From an uncultured Ruminococcus sp. (lineage in GTDB: Bacteria; Bacillota; Clostridia; Oscillospirales; Ruminococcaceae), in assembly GCA_947177715.1 (NCBI GenBank), contig CAMWVM010000095.1, positions 1 through 6,705 on the forward strand: 6,705 nt of DNA, written 5' to 3'. The notes beneath the pieces were generated by a model, which worked only from the letters and a program-made list of their open reading frames with translations, was not told the origin of the DNA and made no database searches. Position 1 is the first letter of the stretch. Every line of letters begins with the position of its first letter. Position numbers and translations under genes: made by a program. Of the stretch, positions 1 through 6,082 are shown in pieces.

Positions 1-91
1 ATAAGATGCAGGAGTTTTATTTAATTCCTGTAAATAGGGTGGTATCACGATTACGGTCGTCCCTTGTTAAGGGGAGGACCGTTTATTTTTT
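1..91 (+). promoter_or_regulatory. T-box riboswitch, 3' half (stem III, antiterminator, terminator)
   Basis: This is a tRNA-sensing leader that controls the downstream synthetase operon by antitermination. Stem III is visible as 9-16 pairing with 23-30 (8 bp, one G-U). The T-box sequence AGGGTGGTATCACG follows at 36-49. The antiterminator pairs exactly: 36-39 (AGGG) with 61-64 (CCCT), and 47-49 (ACG) with 58-60 (CGT). This leaves a 7-nt bulge TGGTATC (40-46) whose TGGT would bind the tRNA acceptor end. The 3' strand of this helix is also the 5' strand of the terminator hairpin, so the two folds exclude each other, as in all transcriptional T-boxes. Stem I with the specifier loop lies upstream of the window, so the amino acid sensed cannot be read. 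The bulge has TATC where the consensus is NACC, a mild deviation. T-box control of hisS-aspS operons is known in Bacillota. Confidence 0.93.
53..91 (+). terminator. Intrinsic terminator of the T-box leader
   Basis: ACGGTC (53-58) pairs with GACCGT (77-82). After a G59/G76 mismatch, 60-65 pairs with 70-75 around the loop GTTA (66-69). A U-rich tract follows at 82-91. It stops transcription when the cognate tRNA is charged. It ends about 15 nt before the first start codon. Confidence 0.92.
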
Positions 92-106
92 GTTAGCGAG
101 GGATTT

Positions 107-703
107 ATGCTTGTAAGTGAATTGACAGAGCAGAATATATCAGATGAAATAATAGATAAATTGCTGTTTGAAGGGCTGGAGTATAAAGGCGATAACGGTG
201 ATTTGATTGTTGTTCTTGGAAGCAAAAAAGCGCCTATATATAGGATGCCCGTCGCAGAAAGGCTTTATCATAGTGGCAAAAGCAGTAAAATCATTGTCTG
301 CGGAGGAAAGGTCAGAAACTTTGACAGCGGAAAAGTCCCTGAATGGGAAGCAATGAAAAATGCAGCTTTACATCTCGGAATCAAAGCGGAGGATATTTTG
401 ACAGAGGAAACATCAATGACAACCTATGAAAACCTTGTCAATGCAGAAAAAATAATAAGAAGTAATTTTCCTGGTTGTAAAAGCATCATATTGGTTACAA
501 CTGCCTATCATATGCGAAGAGCATTGAAAATGGCGGAGAAAATTTTGGTGAAGTTTAATATAATACCTTGTCCTGCCAACGACGGTTCAACAAGGCGTAA
601 TACATGGTTTAAAACGGATAAGGGAAGACATACCGCCCTTGACGAATGTATGAAATTCGGTTATTATATAAGGAATGGCTGTATAGATGACTTTGAAATA
701 TGA
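107..703 (+). CDS. DUF218/YdcF-ElyC-SanA family protein
   Basis: This 198-residue protein belongs to the DUF218 (YdcF/SanA/ElyC) family. The family has a Rossmann-like fold, and its better-studied members are linked to envelope or peptidoglycan functions; the biochemical activity is not settled. The motifs are in family order: a first beta strand ending in VVLGS (35-39), IIVCGG (62-67), the T-E-x-S-x-x-TYEN block (about 99-109), and the second-half signature VTTAYHMRRA (130-139). No signal peptide or membrane helix is visible, so unlike SanA or ElyC it should be cytosolic. The ATG follows GAGGGA at 98-103, a slightly tight spacing, and no better start is nearby. It is the first gene behind the T-box and its stop overlaps the hisS ribosome binding site, so it is co-transcribed with hisS. 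Why it shares amino-acid control is unclear. Family assignment is firm; function is not. Confidence 0.85.
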   Translation: MLVSELTEQNISDEIIDKLLFEGLEYKGDNGDLIVVLGSKKAPIYRMPVAERLYHSGKSSKIIVCGGKVRNFDSGKVPEWEAMKNAALHLGIKAEDILTEETSMTTYENLVNAEKIIRSNFPGCKSIILVTTAYHMRRALKMAEKILVKFNIIPCPANDGSTRRNTWFKTDKGRHTALDECMKFGYYIRNGCIDDFEI

Positions 704-718
704 AAGGATTTGATATAA

Positions 719-2053
719 ATGGCAGCAATAACTCAAAGACCAAAGGGAACTCAAGATGTAGTGCCTAACGAAGTATATAAATGGCATACTGTTGAACAGG
801 TGGCATCTGAAACTGCAAGTCAGTTCGGATTTAAGGAAATACGTATCCCAACCTTTGAGGATACAGGTCTTTTTGTGCGTTCTGTCGGCGACACTACCGA
901 CGTGGTTCAAAAGGAAATGTATACTGTTTCTGCGACGGGTGACAGTACGTTTACACTTCGACCTGAGGGTACGGCAGGTACTATTCGTGCTTTGATTGAA
1001 AATGGAGTTTTGAATGAGGGATTTCCTCAGAAAGTATTTTATATACTCTCATGTTTTCGTCATGAAAAGCCGCAGGCAGGAAGATTAAGAGAGTTCCACC
1101 AGTTTGGTTGTGAAATGGTTGGAGCAGCAAATGCTCGTGCGGATGCAGATGTAATCTCATTGGCAAAAAGCGTGCTGGATAGATTGGGACTTAAAGGAAT
1201 CGAGCTTAATATAAATTCAATCGGTTGTCCTAAGTGCCGTGCCGAGTATCACAAAGCGCTGAAAGCGTATTTTGAACAGTATAAAGATAGATTATGTGAA
1301 ACTTGTCAGGAAAGACTTGAAAAGAATCCAATGAGAATTCTTGACTGCAAATCTGCCGAGGATAAGGAAATCGCTGAAAATGCACCTGTTATTCTTGATT
1401 ATCTCTGTGATGAGTGCAGCGAGCATTTTGAACAACTTAAAAACAACTTGAAATTAATGAATATTGAATATGAAATCAATCCAAGAATTGTAAGAGGACT
1501 TGATTATTATACAAGAACAGTGTTTGAGTTTATTACAACTGACATCGGTGCACAGGGAACAGTCTGCGGCGGGGGAAGATATGACGGACTTATAGAACAG
1601 CTTGGCGGAAAGCCAACCCCTGCACTGGGCTTTGGAATGGGCCTTGAAAGACTTATTCTTACAATGCAAAATCAAGGCTGTGATTTTATGAATCCTGAAA
1701 AATGTAATGTTTATATTGCTTCTATGGGTGAAAAGGGCGAATATAAAGCTATTGAACTTGTAAAAAAACTGCGTGAGGAAGGCTTCTTTGCTGAGTATGA
1801 CCTTGTGGGAAGAGGACTGAAGGCGCAGATGAAATATGCAGATAAAATCGGAGCAGGATTTGTGGTCGTTCTAGGAGATAACGAGATTGAAACAGGTACA
1901 GCTAAACTGAAAAATATGAAAACAGGCGAGCAGATTGATATAAACCTTGACGATAGCTTTGTTCAGCTTTTCAGCGATGTTTATTTTGCAGATATGATGA
2001 CCGATGAAACGATTCAGTCCATGATGAGTGAGTTTTCTTTGGGAGAGGTATAA
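719..2053 (+). CDS. hisS: Histidyl-tRNA synthetase (class II)
   Basis: This enzyme charges tRNA-His with histidine in the cytosol, using ATP. At 444 residues it is slightly longer than the roughly 420 usual for bacteria. The N-terminus (QRPKGTQDVVP, 6-16) is typical of HisRS. Class II motif 2 is at about 113-130 (FRHEKPQAGRLREFHQFG). The HisRS-specific RGLDYYTRTVFE lies at 259-270, CGGGRYDGL at 283-291, and motif 3 (PALGFGMGLERL) at 301-312. The C-terminal anticodon-binding domain occupies roughly 328-425. The insertion between motif 2 and the RGLDYY block carries three CxxC pairs (170/173, 193/196, 230/233) plus C210, which suggests a metal-binding knuckle; similar cysteines occur in clostridial HisRS. 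The final 20 or so residues extend past the usual end. The ATG follows AAAGGA (703-708), which overlaps the upstream stop codon. It is expressed under the T-box leader. Confidence 0.97.
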   Translation: MAAITQRPKGTQDVVPNEVYKWHTVEQVASETASQFGFKEIRIPTFEDTGLFVRSVGDTTDVVQKEMYTVSATGDSTFTLRPEGTAGTIRALIENGVLNEGFPQKVFYILSCFRHEKPQAGRLREFHQFGCEMVGAANARADADVISLAKSVLDRLGLKGIELNINSIGCPKCRAEYHKALKAYFEQYKDRLCETCQERLEKNPMRILDCKSAEDKEIAENAPVILDYLCDECSEHFEQLKNNLKLMNIEYEINPRIVRGLDYYTRTVFEFITTDIGAQGTVCGGGRYDGLIEQLGGKPTPALGFGMGLERLILTMQNQGCDFMNPEKCNVYIASMGEKGEYKAIELVKKLREEGFFAEYDLVGRGLKAQMKYADKIGAGFVVVLGDNEIETGTAKLKNMKTGEQIDINLDDSFVQLFSDVYFADMMTDETIQSMMSEFSLGEV

Positions 2054-2056
2054 GGA

Positions 2057-2548
2057 ATGTTTCTGATATTACCCGTTACCTATGAAGTGGAGTCGCCGCT
2101 TTCTCCTAAAAAAGCAGCCAGAAAACTTGACCATGAATTAATTGAGCATCGCCCAACGCTTAATATAATGTCAAATGGCAGATTTATGAGAAGTCATAGG
2201 TTTGAAACCTGCTTTTATGGCTGCCGTACAGGACAGTTTAAGTTTCAGCTTTATCACCATATGGCTAAAAAACGTGACGGCGGAGCAACAGGTTTTTTCG
2301 GCAAAATAGAACAAACTGAAAACGGAAGCGTTATAAAGGGAAGTTTTCGAAAACCTGTCTATACATATGTTATAGCTGTGCTTTGGACAATAATAACTTT
2401 GTTTTTGTCCCTAATGCTTTTTGCCGTTAAGGAAAAAATCGGTGCATTGTGTGTGCTTGGTGTGTTTGTGCTGGGTATCGTCATAATGTTTTGGGATAAT
2501 AAAAAACCTTTGCTTAAAGCCTACCTTGACAGCTTTTCAAAATCATAG
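2057..2548 (+). CDS. Hypothetical protein with two C-terminal membrane segments
   Basis: I do not recognise this 163-residue family. The first 100 or so residues look soluble and are rich in basic and aromatic residues. They include LSPKKAARKLDHEL (15-28), a cysteine pair C52/C56, and an alternating stretch FFGKIEQTENGSVIKGSF (80-97) that reads like beta hairpins. Two hydrophobic segments follow at about 101-124 and 128-146, separated by a short KEK turn. A basic, Ser-containing tail (147-163) follows them. With so tight a hairpin both ends should lie on the same side, probably the cytoplasm. The start ATG is 3 nt after the hisS stop, and the site GAGAGG (2043-2048) lies inside the end of hisS, so translation is probably coupled. 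It is a real gene judging by spacing, ribosome site and amphipathic layout. Its place between two synthetases implies T-box control but gives no function. Confidence 0.75.
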   Translation: MFLILPVTYEVESPLSPKKAARKLDHELIEHRPTLNIMSNGRFMRSHRFETCFYGCRTGQFKFQLYHHMAKKRDGGATGFFGKIEQTENGSVIKGSFRKPVYTYVIAVLWTIITLFLSLMLFAVKEKIGALCVLGVFVLGIVIMFWDNKKPLLKAYLDSFSKS

Positions 2549-2553
2549 AAGAG

Positions 2554-2637
2554 ATGAATTTTTATGCTTTCGCCGGACTGTGCCTTTTAGGCATTTTTGC
2601 AGGAATGAAAGTTGCCGGAATATTTGCAGATATTTAA
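2554..2637 (+). CDS. Possible 27-residue hydrophobic mini-protein
   Basis: In the 119-nt gap before aspS there is an ATG-TAA frame of 27 codons whose product is almost one hydrophobic helix: MNFYAFAGLCLLGIFAGMKV, then AGIFADI. It fills most of the gap and starts 5 nt after the preceding stop. Against it, the only purine-rich stretch upstream (GAAGAG, 2548-2553) abuts the ATG, too close for good initiation, unless ribosomes reinitiate from the preceding gene. An internal ATG at codon 18 has AGGA directly in front but would leave only 10 residues. It could be a small membrane protein made with its two-helix neighbour, a decayed remnant, or chance. Confidence 0.3.
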   Translation: MNFYAFAGLCLLGIFAGMKVAGIFADI

Positions 2638-2667
2638 ATTACTATATAGAAAAGGAAGTAATAAAAA

Positions 2668-4434
2668 ATGAAACTTGACACAATGAAAGACCTCCGCAGA
2701 ACACATTATTGCGGAGAAGTTCCCAATACTCCTCAGGAAGTTGTTGTCTGCGGATTCGCCGATAGAGTGAGAGATATGGGAAACCTTATTTTCATTAACC
2801 TTCGTGACCGTACAGGTCTTGTTCAGCTTGCATTTAATGACAATACGGATAAAACCGTGTTTGAAAAAGCACAGCAGGTTAAAAGCGAGTATGTCCTCAT
2901 GGCAAAAGGACAAGTTCAAAAACGTGAAAGCGTTAATAATAAGCTTAAAACCGGTGAAATTGAAATTATCGTAACAGACCTTAGAATTCTTTCTAAAGCT
3001 GAAACAACACCATTTGAAGTGACAAATTCCGATAAGGTAAACGATGAGCTTAAGTTAAAATACAGATATCTCGACCTGAGAAATCCAAAATTGCAGGAAA
3101 ATATGATTATGCGTCATAAAATTGCTCAGGTCACAAGAGAGTATTTTTATGATAACGGTTTTCTTGAAATTGAAACTCCTATGATGATGAAATCAACTCC
3201 TGAAGGAGCAAGAGATTATCTTGTCCCGTCAAGAGTACATGAGGGTAAGTTCTATGCTCTTCCGCAATCTCCGCAGATTTACAAACAGCTTCTTATGATT
3301 TCGGGGTATGATAGATATATTCAGCTTGCAAGATGCTTCCGTGACGAGGATTTGAGAGCCGATAGACAGCCTGAGTTTACTCAAATCGACTTGGAAATGT
3401 CTTTTGTTGACGCAGAGGACATTCAGCAGTGCGTTGAGGGTTATATTCAAAAGTTATTTAAAGACGTTATAGGCGTTGACGTTAAGCTGCCTATCGAGAG
3501 AATGACCTTTGCTGATTCAATGAACCGTTTTGGTTCTGATAAGCCTGATACTCGTTTTGGCATGGAAATTCAGGATATTACAGATACAGTTAAGGACATT
3601 GATTTTGTTGTGTTTAAATCAGCAATAGAGAACGGCGGTTCAGTCCGTGCAATTAATGTTAAAAACGGTGCTTCAACATATACAAGAAAAGAAATTGATA
3701 AACTGGTTGAACATGCAAAGGGAATTGGTGCAAAGGGTCTTGCTTATATCCGTTGGGCAGATGAGCCTAATTGTTCTTTTAAGAAATTTCTCGGCGAGGG
3801 AGATTTGGAAAAAATATGTGAAGCAACAGATGCCCGGAAAGGCGATTTGGTGCTTATATGTGCAGATAAAAATAATGTCGTGCTTTCAACCCTTGGTGCA
3901 TTAAGACTTGTTACTGCTAAAAGACTTGATATTATCCCTGAGGGGCAGTATAATTTCGTGTGGATTACAGAAATGCCGTTCTTTGAAAAGGATGAGGAAA
4001 CAGGAGCATGGATTGCAATGCACCATCCGTTTACAATGCCGATGGATGAGTGCTTGGAATATCTTGATACCGACCAGGGAAATGTCCGTGCAAAGGCTTG
4101 GGACTTAGTGCTTAATGGTACAGAGCTTTCAAGTGGTTCAATGAGAATTACGGATTTTCAGCTTCAGCAGAAAATGTTTGAGGCACTTGGTATGACCGAC
4201 GAAGAAATTGAAGCAAAATTTGGATTTTTAGTTGATGCCTATCGCTATGCTGCACCGCCTCACGGTGGAATGGGAATCGGTCTTGACAGATTGGCAATGA
4301 TTATGTGTAAAGCCGACAGTCTTAGAGATGTAGTTGCATTTCCAAAGGTTCAGAATGCAAGTGAGCTTATGAGTGCTTGTCCTTCTGAGGTCGAAAAAAA
4401 ACAGCTTGATGAACTTCATATTAAAACAATGTAA
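2668..4434 (+). CDS. aspS: Aspartyl-tRNA synthetase (class II, bacterial type)
   Basis: This enzyme charges tRNA-Asp with aspartate; in organisms lacking AsnRS some versions also charge tRNA-Asn for the transamidation route. At 588 residues it has the full bacterial length. The layout is an N-terminal OB-fold anticodon-binding domain (about 12-115, with RVRDMGNLIFINLRDRTG at 33-50), then a motif 1 region (about 155-180, FLEIETPMMMKSTPEGARD). The aspartate site QSPQIYKQ (200-207) and motif 2 (RCFRDEDLRADRQPEFTQID, 222-241) follow. A bacterial GAD insertion spans roughly 285-425, then MHHPFTMP (451-458) and motif 3 (GGMGIGLDRLAM, 533-544). The ATG is preceded by AAAGGAAG (2651-2658) at 9-nt spacing. 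No convincing promoter lies in the gap before it, so it should depend on the T-box transcript, and a strong terminator follows. Met37 lies at a position linked to tRNA-Asp/Asn discrimination. Confidence 0.97.
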   Translation: MKLDTMKDLRRTHYCGEVPNTPQEVVVCGFADRVRDMGNLIFINLRDRTGLVQLAFNDNTDKTVFEKAQQVKSEYVLMAKGQVQKRESVNNKLKTGEIEIIVTDLRILSKAETTPFEVTNSDKVNDELKLKYRYLDLRNPKLQENMIMRHKIAQVTREYFYDNGFLEIETPMMMKSTPEGARDYLVPSRVHEGKFYALPQSPQIYKQLLMISGYDRYIQLARCFRDEDLRADRQPEFTQIDLEMSFVDAEDIQQCVEGYIQKLFKDVIGVDVKLPIERMTFADSMNRFGSDKPDTRFGMEIQDITDTVKDIDFVVFKSAIENGGSVRAINVKNGASTYTRKEIDKLVEHAKGIGAKGLAYIRWADEPNCSFKKFLGEGDLEKICEATDARKGDLVLICADKNNVVLSTLGALRLVTAKRLDIIPEGQYNFVWITEMPFFEKDEETGAWIAMHHPFTMPMDECLEYLDTDQGNVRAKAWDLVLNGTELSSGSMRITDFQLQQKMFEALGMTDEEIEAKFGFLVDAYRYAAPPHGGMGIGLDRLAMIMCKADSLRDVVAFPKVQNASELMSACPSEVEKKQLDELHIKTM

Positions 4435-4454
4435 ATATTTTGACGCTTTTATAC

Positions 4455-4496
4455 GCTCTGACATTGCTTCAAAAAAGTAGTGTCAGAGTATTTTTT
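4455..4496 (+). terminator. Intrinsic terminator after aspS
   Basis: CTCTGACA (4456-4463) pairs perfectly with TGTCAGAG (4481-4488). The stem continues inward through 4464-4469 with 4475-4480 (two G-U pairs), giving about 14 bp around a 5-nt loop. TTTTTT follows at 4491-4496. It ends the synthetase operon and separates it from the mannanase gene. Confidence 0.93.
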
Positions 4497-4542
4497 ATCT
4501 CTTTTACACAAAAAAATACAACATAATATAACCAAAATAGAC

Positions 4543-4586
4543 AAATATATTTTAAATGCCCTGAAATATATTGACAAAAAATATAT
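4543..4586 (+). repeat. Three AAATATAT copies around the mannanase -35 region
   Basis: AAATATAT occurs at 4543-4550, 4564-4571 and 4579-4586. The first lies in the 10-bp palindrome AAATATATTT (4543-4552). The second abuts the -35 element and the third lies in the promoter spacer. Offsets are 21 and 15 nt. In such AT-rich DNA this may be chance. It could also be a curved or UP-like element, or a site for a regulator of mannan use. Confidence 0.3.
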
Positions 4587-4600
4587 GCTAATGGTACAAT
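4571..4600 (+). promoter_or_regulatory. Sigma-A-type promoter of the mannanase gene
   Basis: A consensus -35 TTGACA (4571-4576) and a -10 TACAAT (4595-4600) are 18 nt apart, with an extended -10 TG at 4592-4593. The upstream DNA is strongly AT-rich. Transcription should start near 4606-4608, giving a leader of about 45 nt. The preceding terminator makes this the only evident source of mannanase mRNA. Confidence 0.85.
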
Positions 4601-4634
4601 GTATCCGCTGAACTAAGGTTTGGCAGAAAAAACG

Positions 4635-4642
4635 AAAGGTGG
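4635..4642 (+). promoter_or_regulatory. Ribosome binding site that fixes the mannanase start
   Basis: AAAGGTGG (4635-4642) matches the 16S rRNA 3' end and sits 8 nt before the ATG at 4651. A possible in-frame GTG at 4639 lies inside this site, so it cannot be the start. Translation should begin at 4651, which also leaves a textbook signal peptide N-terminus. Confidence 0.88.
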
Positions 4643-4650
4643 ATTTAATC

Positions 4651-6051
4651 ATGTCAACGGCAAAAAGAAGAGCGATATCCTTTTTTACAGCATTAGTAAT
4701 ATGTTTTTCTACGGTACTATTTACTAAGCTGGACGTATCAGCGGAGTCAACTGGATTCCATGTCAGCGGAACATCTATTTTAGATGCAAACGGAAACTCA
4801 TTTGTAATGAGAGGAATTAACGTTCCTCATGCGTGGTTTACTCAGAATACTTCACAGTCATTAGCAGCGATTGCTGCAACAGGAGCAAACACAGTAAGAA
4901 TTGTATTGTCAGACGGAGAACAGTATACAAAAAACAATTATAACGATGTTTCAAATGTAATTGAAATGTGCAAGCAAAATAATCTTGTTTGTATACTTGA
5001 AGTTCATGACGCAACAGGAAAGGACGAAGAATCATACCTGACTAATGCAGTAAATTACTGGATTGGGTTAAAAGACTTGCTGAATGCTAACAAGGATTAT
5101 GTTATCTTAAATATTGCTAATGAATGGTATGCAACATGGAGTGCATTTTCATGGAGATCTGGCTATGTAACAGCAATTAAAAATTTAAGAGCAGCAGGAA
5201 TTGAAAATATGCTTATGGTAGATGCTGCAGGATGGGGACAGTATGTCGATTCAATTAGAATAAGCGGAAAAACTGTTTTCAATGCAGATCCTGATAAAAA
5301 TACTGTTTTTTCAATTCATATGTACGAAGAAGCAGGTAAGAATGAATCAACTGTAAAAAGCAATATTGATAAATGTCTTAATATCGGAGTTCCTGTAGTT
5401 GTAGGTGAATTTGCATGGAAACATAATGGAGTAGATGTAGATGAAGCTACAATTATGAGCTATTGTACTCAAAAAAATGTAGGATATCTGGGCTGGTCTT
5501 GGAAAGGAAACAACAGCGATTTGGCTTATTTAGATATTTCTAATGATTGGAGCGGAAAAAGCCTTACAACATGGGGTAATGATCTTATAAACGGAACATA
5601 TGGAATAAGAAATACTTCTAAATTATGTTCTGTTTATACAGGTGAATCATCTTCAAGCGGTTCCGAAACACCGGTCGGCAATTATATTTCTCTGTTTGAG
5701 GGTACTGCAACAGCTTCTTCATGGGATCAGGCAGTAAGTGTTATGACATCTAAAAATGACGGAGGAAACTTTGAAGGAAGCATAGTTACTTCTGACGGAT
5801 ATTTTTATGTAGAGTATACAGGTAAATTGCCGGAATTGATTCTTCAGAGCTGGTCAGGCGGAGCTAACTGGGTAAAAGTTCAAGCATATGAAACAGGCAG
5901 TGCAAATGGTCACAGCTATGCAAAATATTCATATTCAAGCTGTGTGTCTGCATTCGGATCAAATGATTTCTCAGGAAAATTAGATCAGGTTCATGTTGGT
6001 GCAACAGGAAGCTCTGTAACTGTTTATAATCTCAGATACTGCTATAATTAA
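4651..6051 (+). CDS. Secreted GH5 (GH5_8-like) endo-beta-1,4-mannanase with C-terminal accessory module
   Basis: This enzyme should cut internal beta-1,4-mannosyl bonds in mannans and glucomannans outside the cell. The 466 residues begin with a signal peptide: basic MSTAKRRAIS, a hydrophobic core to about 24, and probable cleavage after VSA at 31. The catalytic domain spans about 34-330. Its blocks match GH5_8 mannanases: FVMRGINVPHAWF (51-63), GANTVRIVLS (78-87), LEVHDATGKD (116-125), NIANEWY with acid/base E158, VDAAGWGQY (190-198), IHMYEEAGK (222-230), VGEF with nucleophile E253, and GWSWKGN (281-287). A Ser-rich linker (331-343) leads to a roughly 120-residue beta-rich module with exposed-type aromatics (W358, W401, W407, several Tyr), probably a carbohydrate-binding module of a family I cannot name. 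There is no dockerin, SLH or sortase signal. It has its own promoter and strong GTA/GCA/ACA codon bias. Mannanase is the best call; GH5 cellulase is less likely. Confidence 0.93.
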   Translation: MSTAKRRAISFFTALVICFSTVLFTKLDVSAESTGFHVSGTSILDANGNSFVMRGINVPHAWFTQNTSQSLAAIAATGANTVRIVLSDGEQYTKNNYNDVSNVIEMCKQNNLVCILEVHDATGKDEESYLTNAVNYWIGLKDLLNANKDYVILNIANEWYATWSAFSWRSGYVTAIKNLRAAGIENMLMVDAAGWGQYVDSIRISGKTVFNADPDKNTVFSIHMYEEAGKNESTVKSNIDKCLNIGVPVVVGEFAWKHNGVDVDEATIMSYCTQKNVGYLGWSWKGNNSDLAYLDISNDWSGKSLTTWGNDLINGTYGIRNTSKLCSVYTGESSSSGSETPVGNYISLFEGTATASSWDQAVSVMTSKNDGGNFEGSIVTSDGYFYVEYTGKLPELILQSWSGGANWVKVQAYETGSANGHSYAKYSYSSCVSAFGSNDFSGKLDQVHVGATGSSVTVYNLRYCYN

Positions 6052-6060
6052 TTTTTACTA

Positions 6061-6075
6061 AAGATTTTAAATCTT
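6061..6075 (+). promoter_or_regulatory. Perfect 15-bp palindrome upstream of the regulator promoter
   Basis: AAGATTTTAAATCTT has 7-bp arms around a single central base and ends 7 nt before the -35 box of the metal regulator gene. With a one-base centre it cannot form a good hairpin, and the nearby T-runs are broken, so it is a poor terminator for the mannanase gene. A protein operator is a reasonable alternative. It does not resemble the known DtxR or MntR boxes. Confidence 0.35.
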
Positions 6076-6082
6076 ATCTGTC

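Noticed and set aside
587..910. A 107-codon frame on the - strand across the end of the DUF218 gene and the start of hisS
   Set aside because: It overlaps two well-supported genes and shows no recognisable protein features or ribosome binding site that I can see; it is an antisense shadow.
2612..2648. Possible internal promoter before aspS (TTGCCG or TTGCAG with TATATA)
   Set aside because: The spacers are 25 and 13 nt and the -35 boxes are weak, so aspS most likely relies on the operon transcript.
3647..4108. Two + strand frames (3647-3904 and 3908-4108) inside aspS
   Set aside because: Both are out-of-frame shadows of an intact aspS whose reading frame carries all expected motifs.
4639..4650. 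GTG start for the mannanase that would add four residues
   Set aside because: The GTG is inside the Shine-Dalgarno sequence, and the ATG at 4651 has correct 8-nt spacing and a normal signal peptide start.
5641..6051. Dockerin or cell-wall anchor at the mannanase C-terminus
   Set aside because: There is no duplicated calcium-binding loop pattern, no LPxTG-type motif and no SLH repeats; the tail reads as a single beta-rich module.
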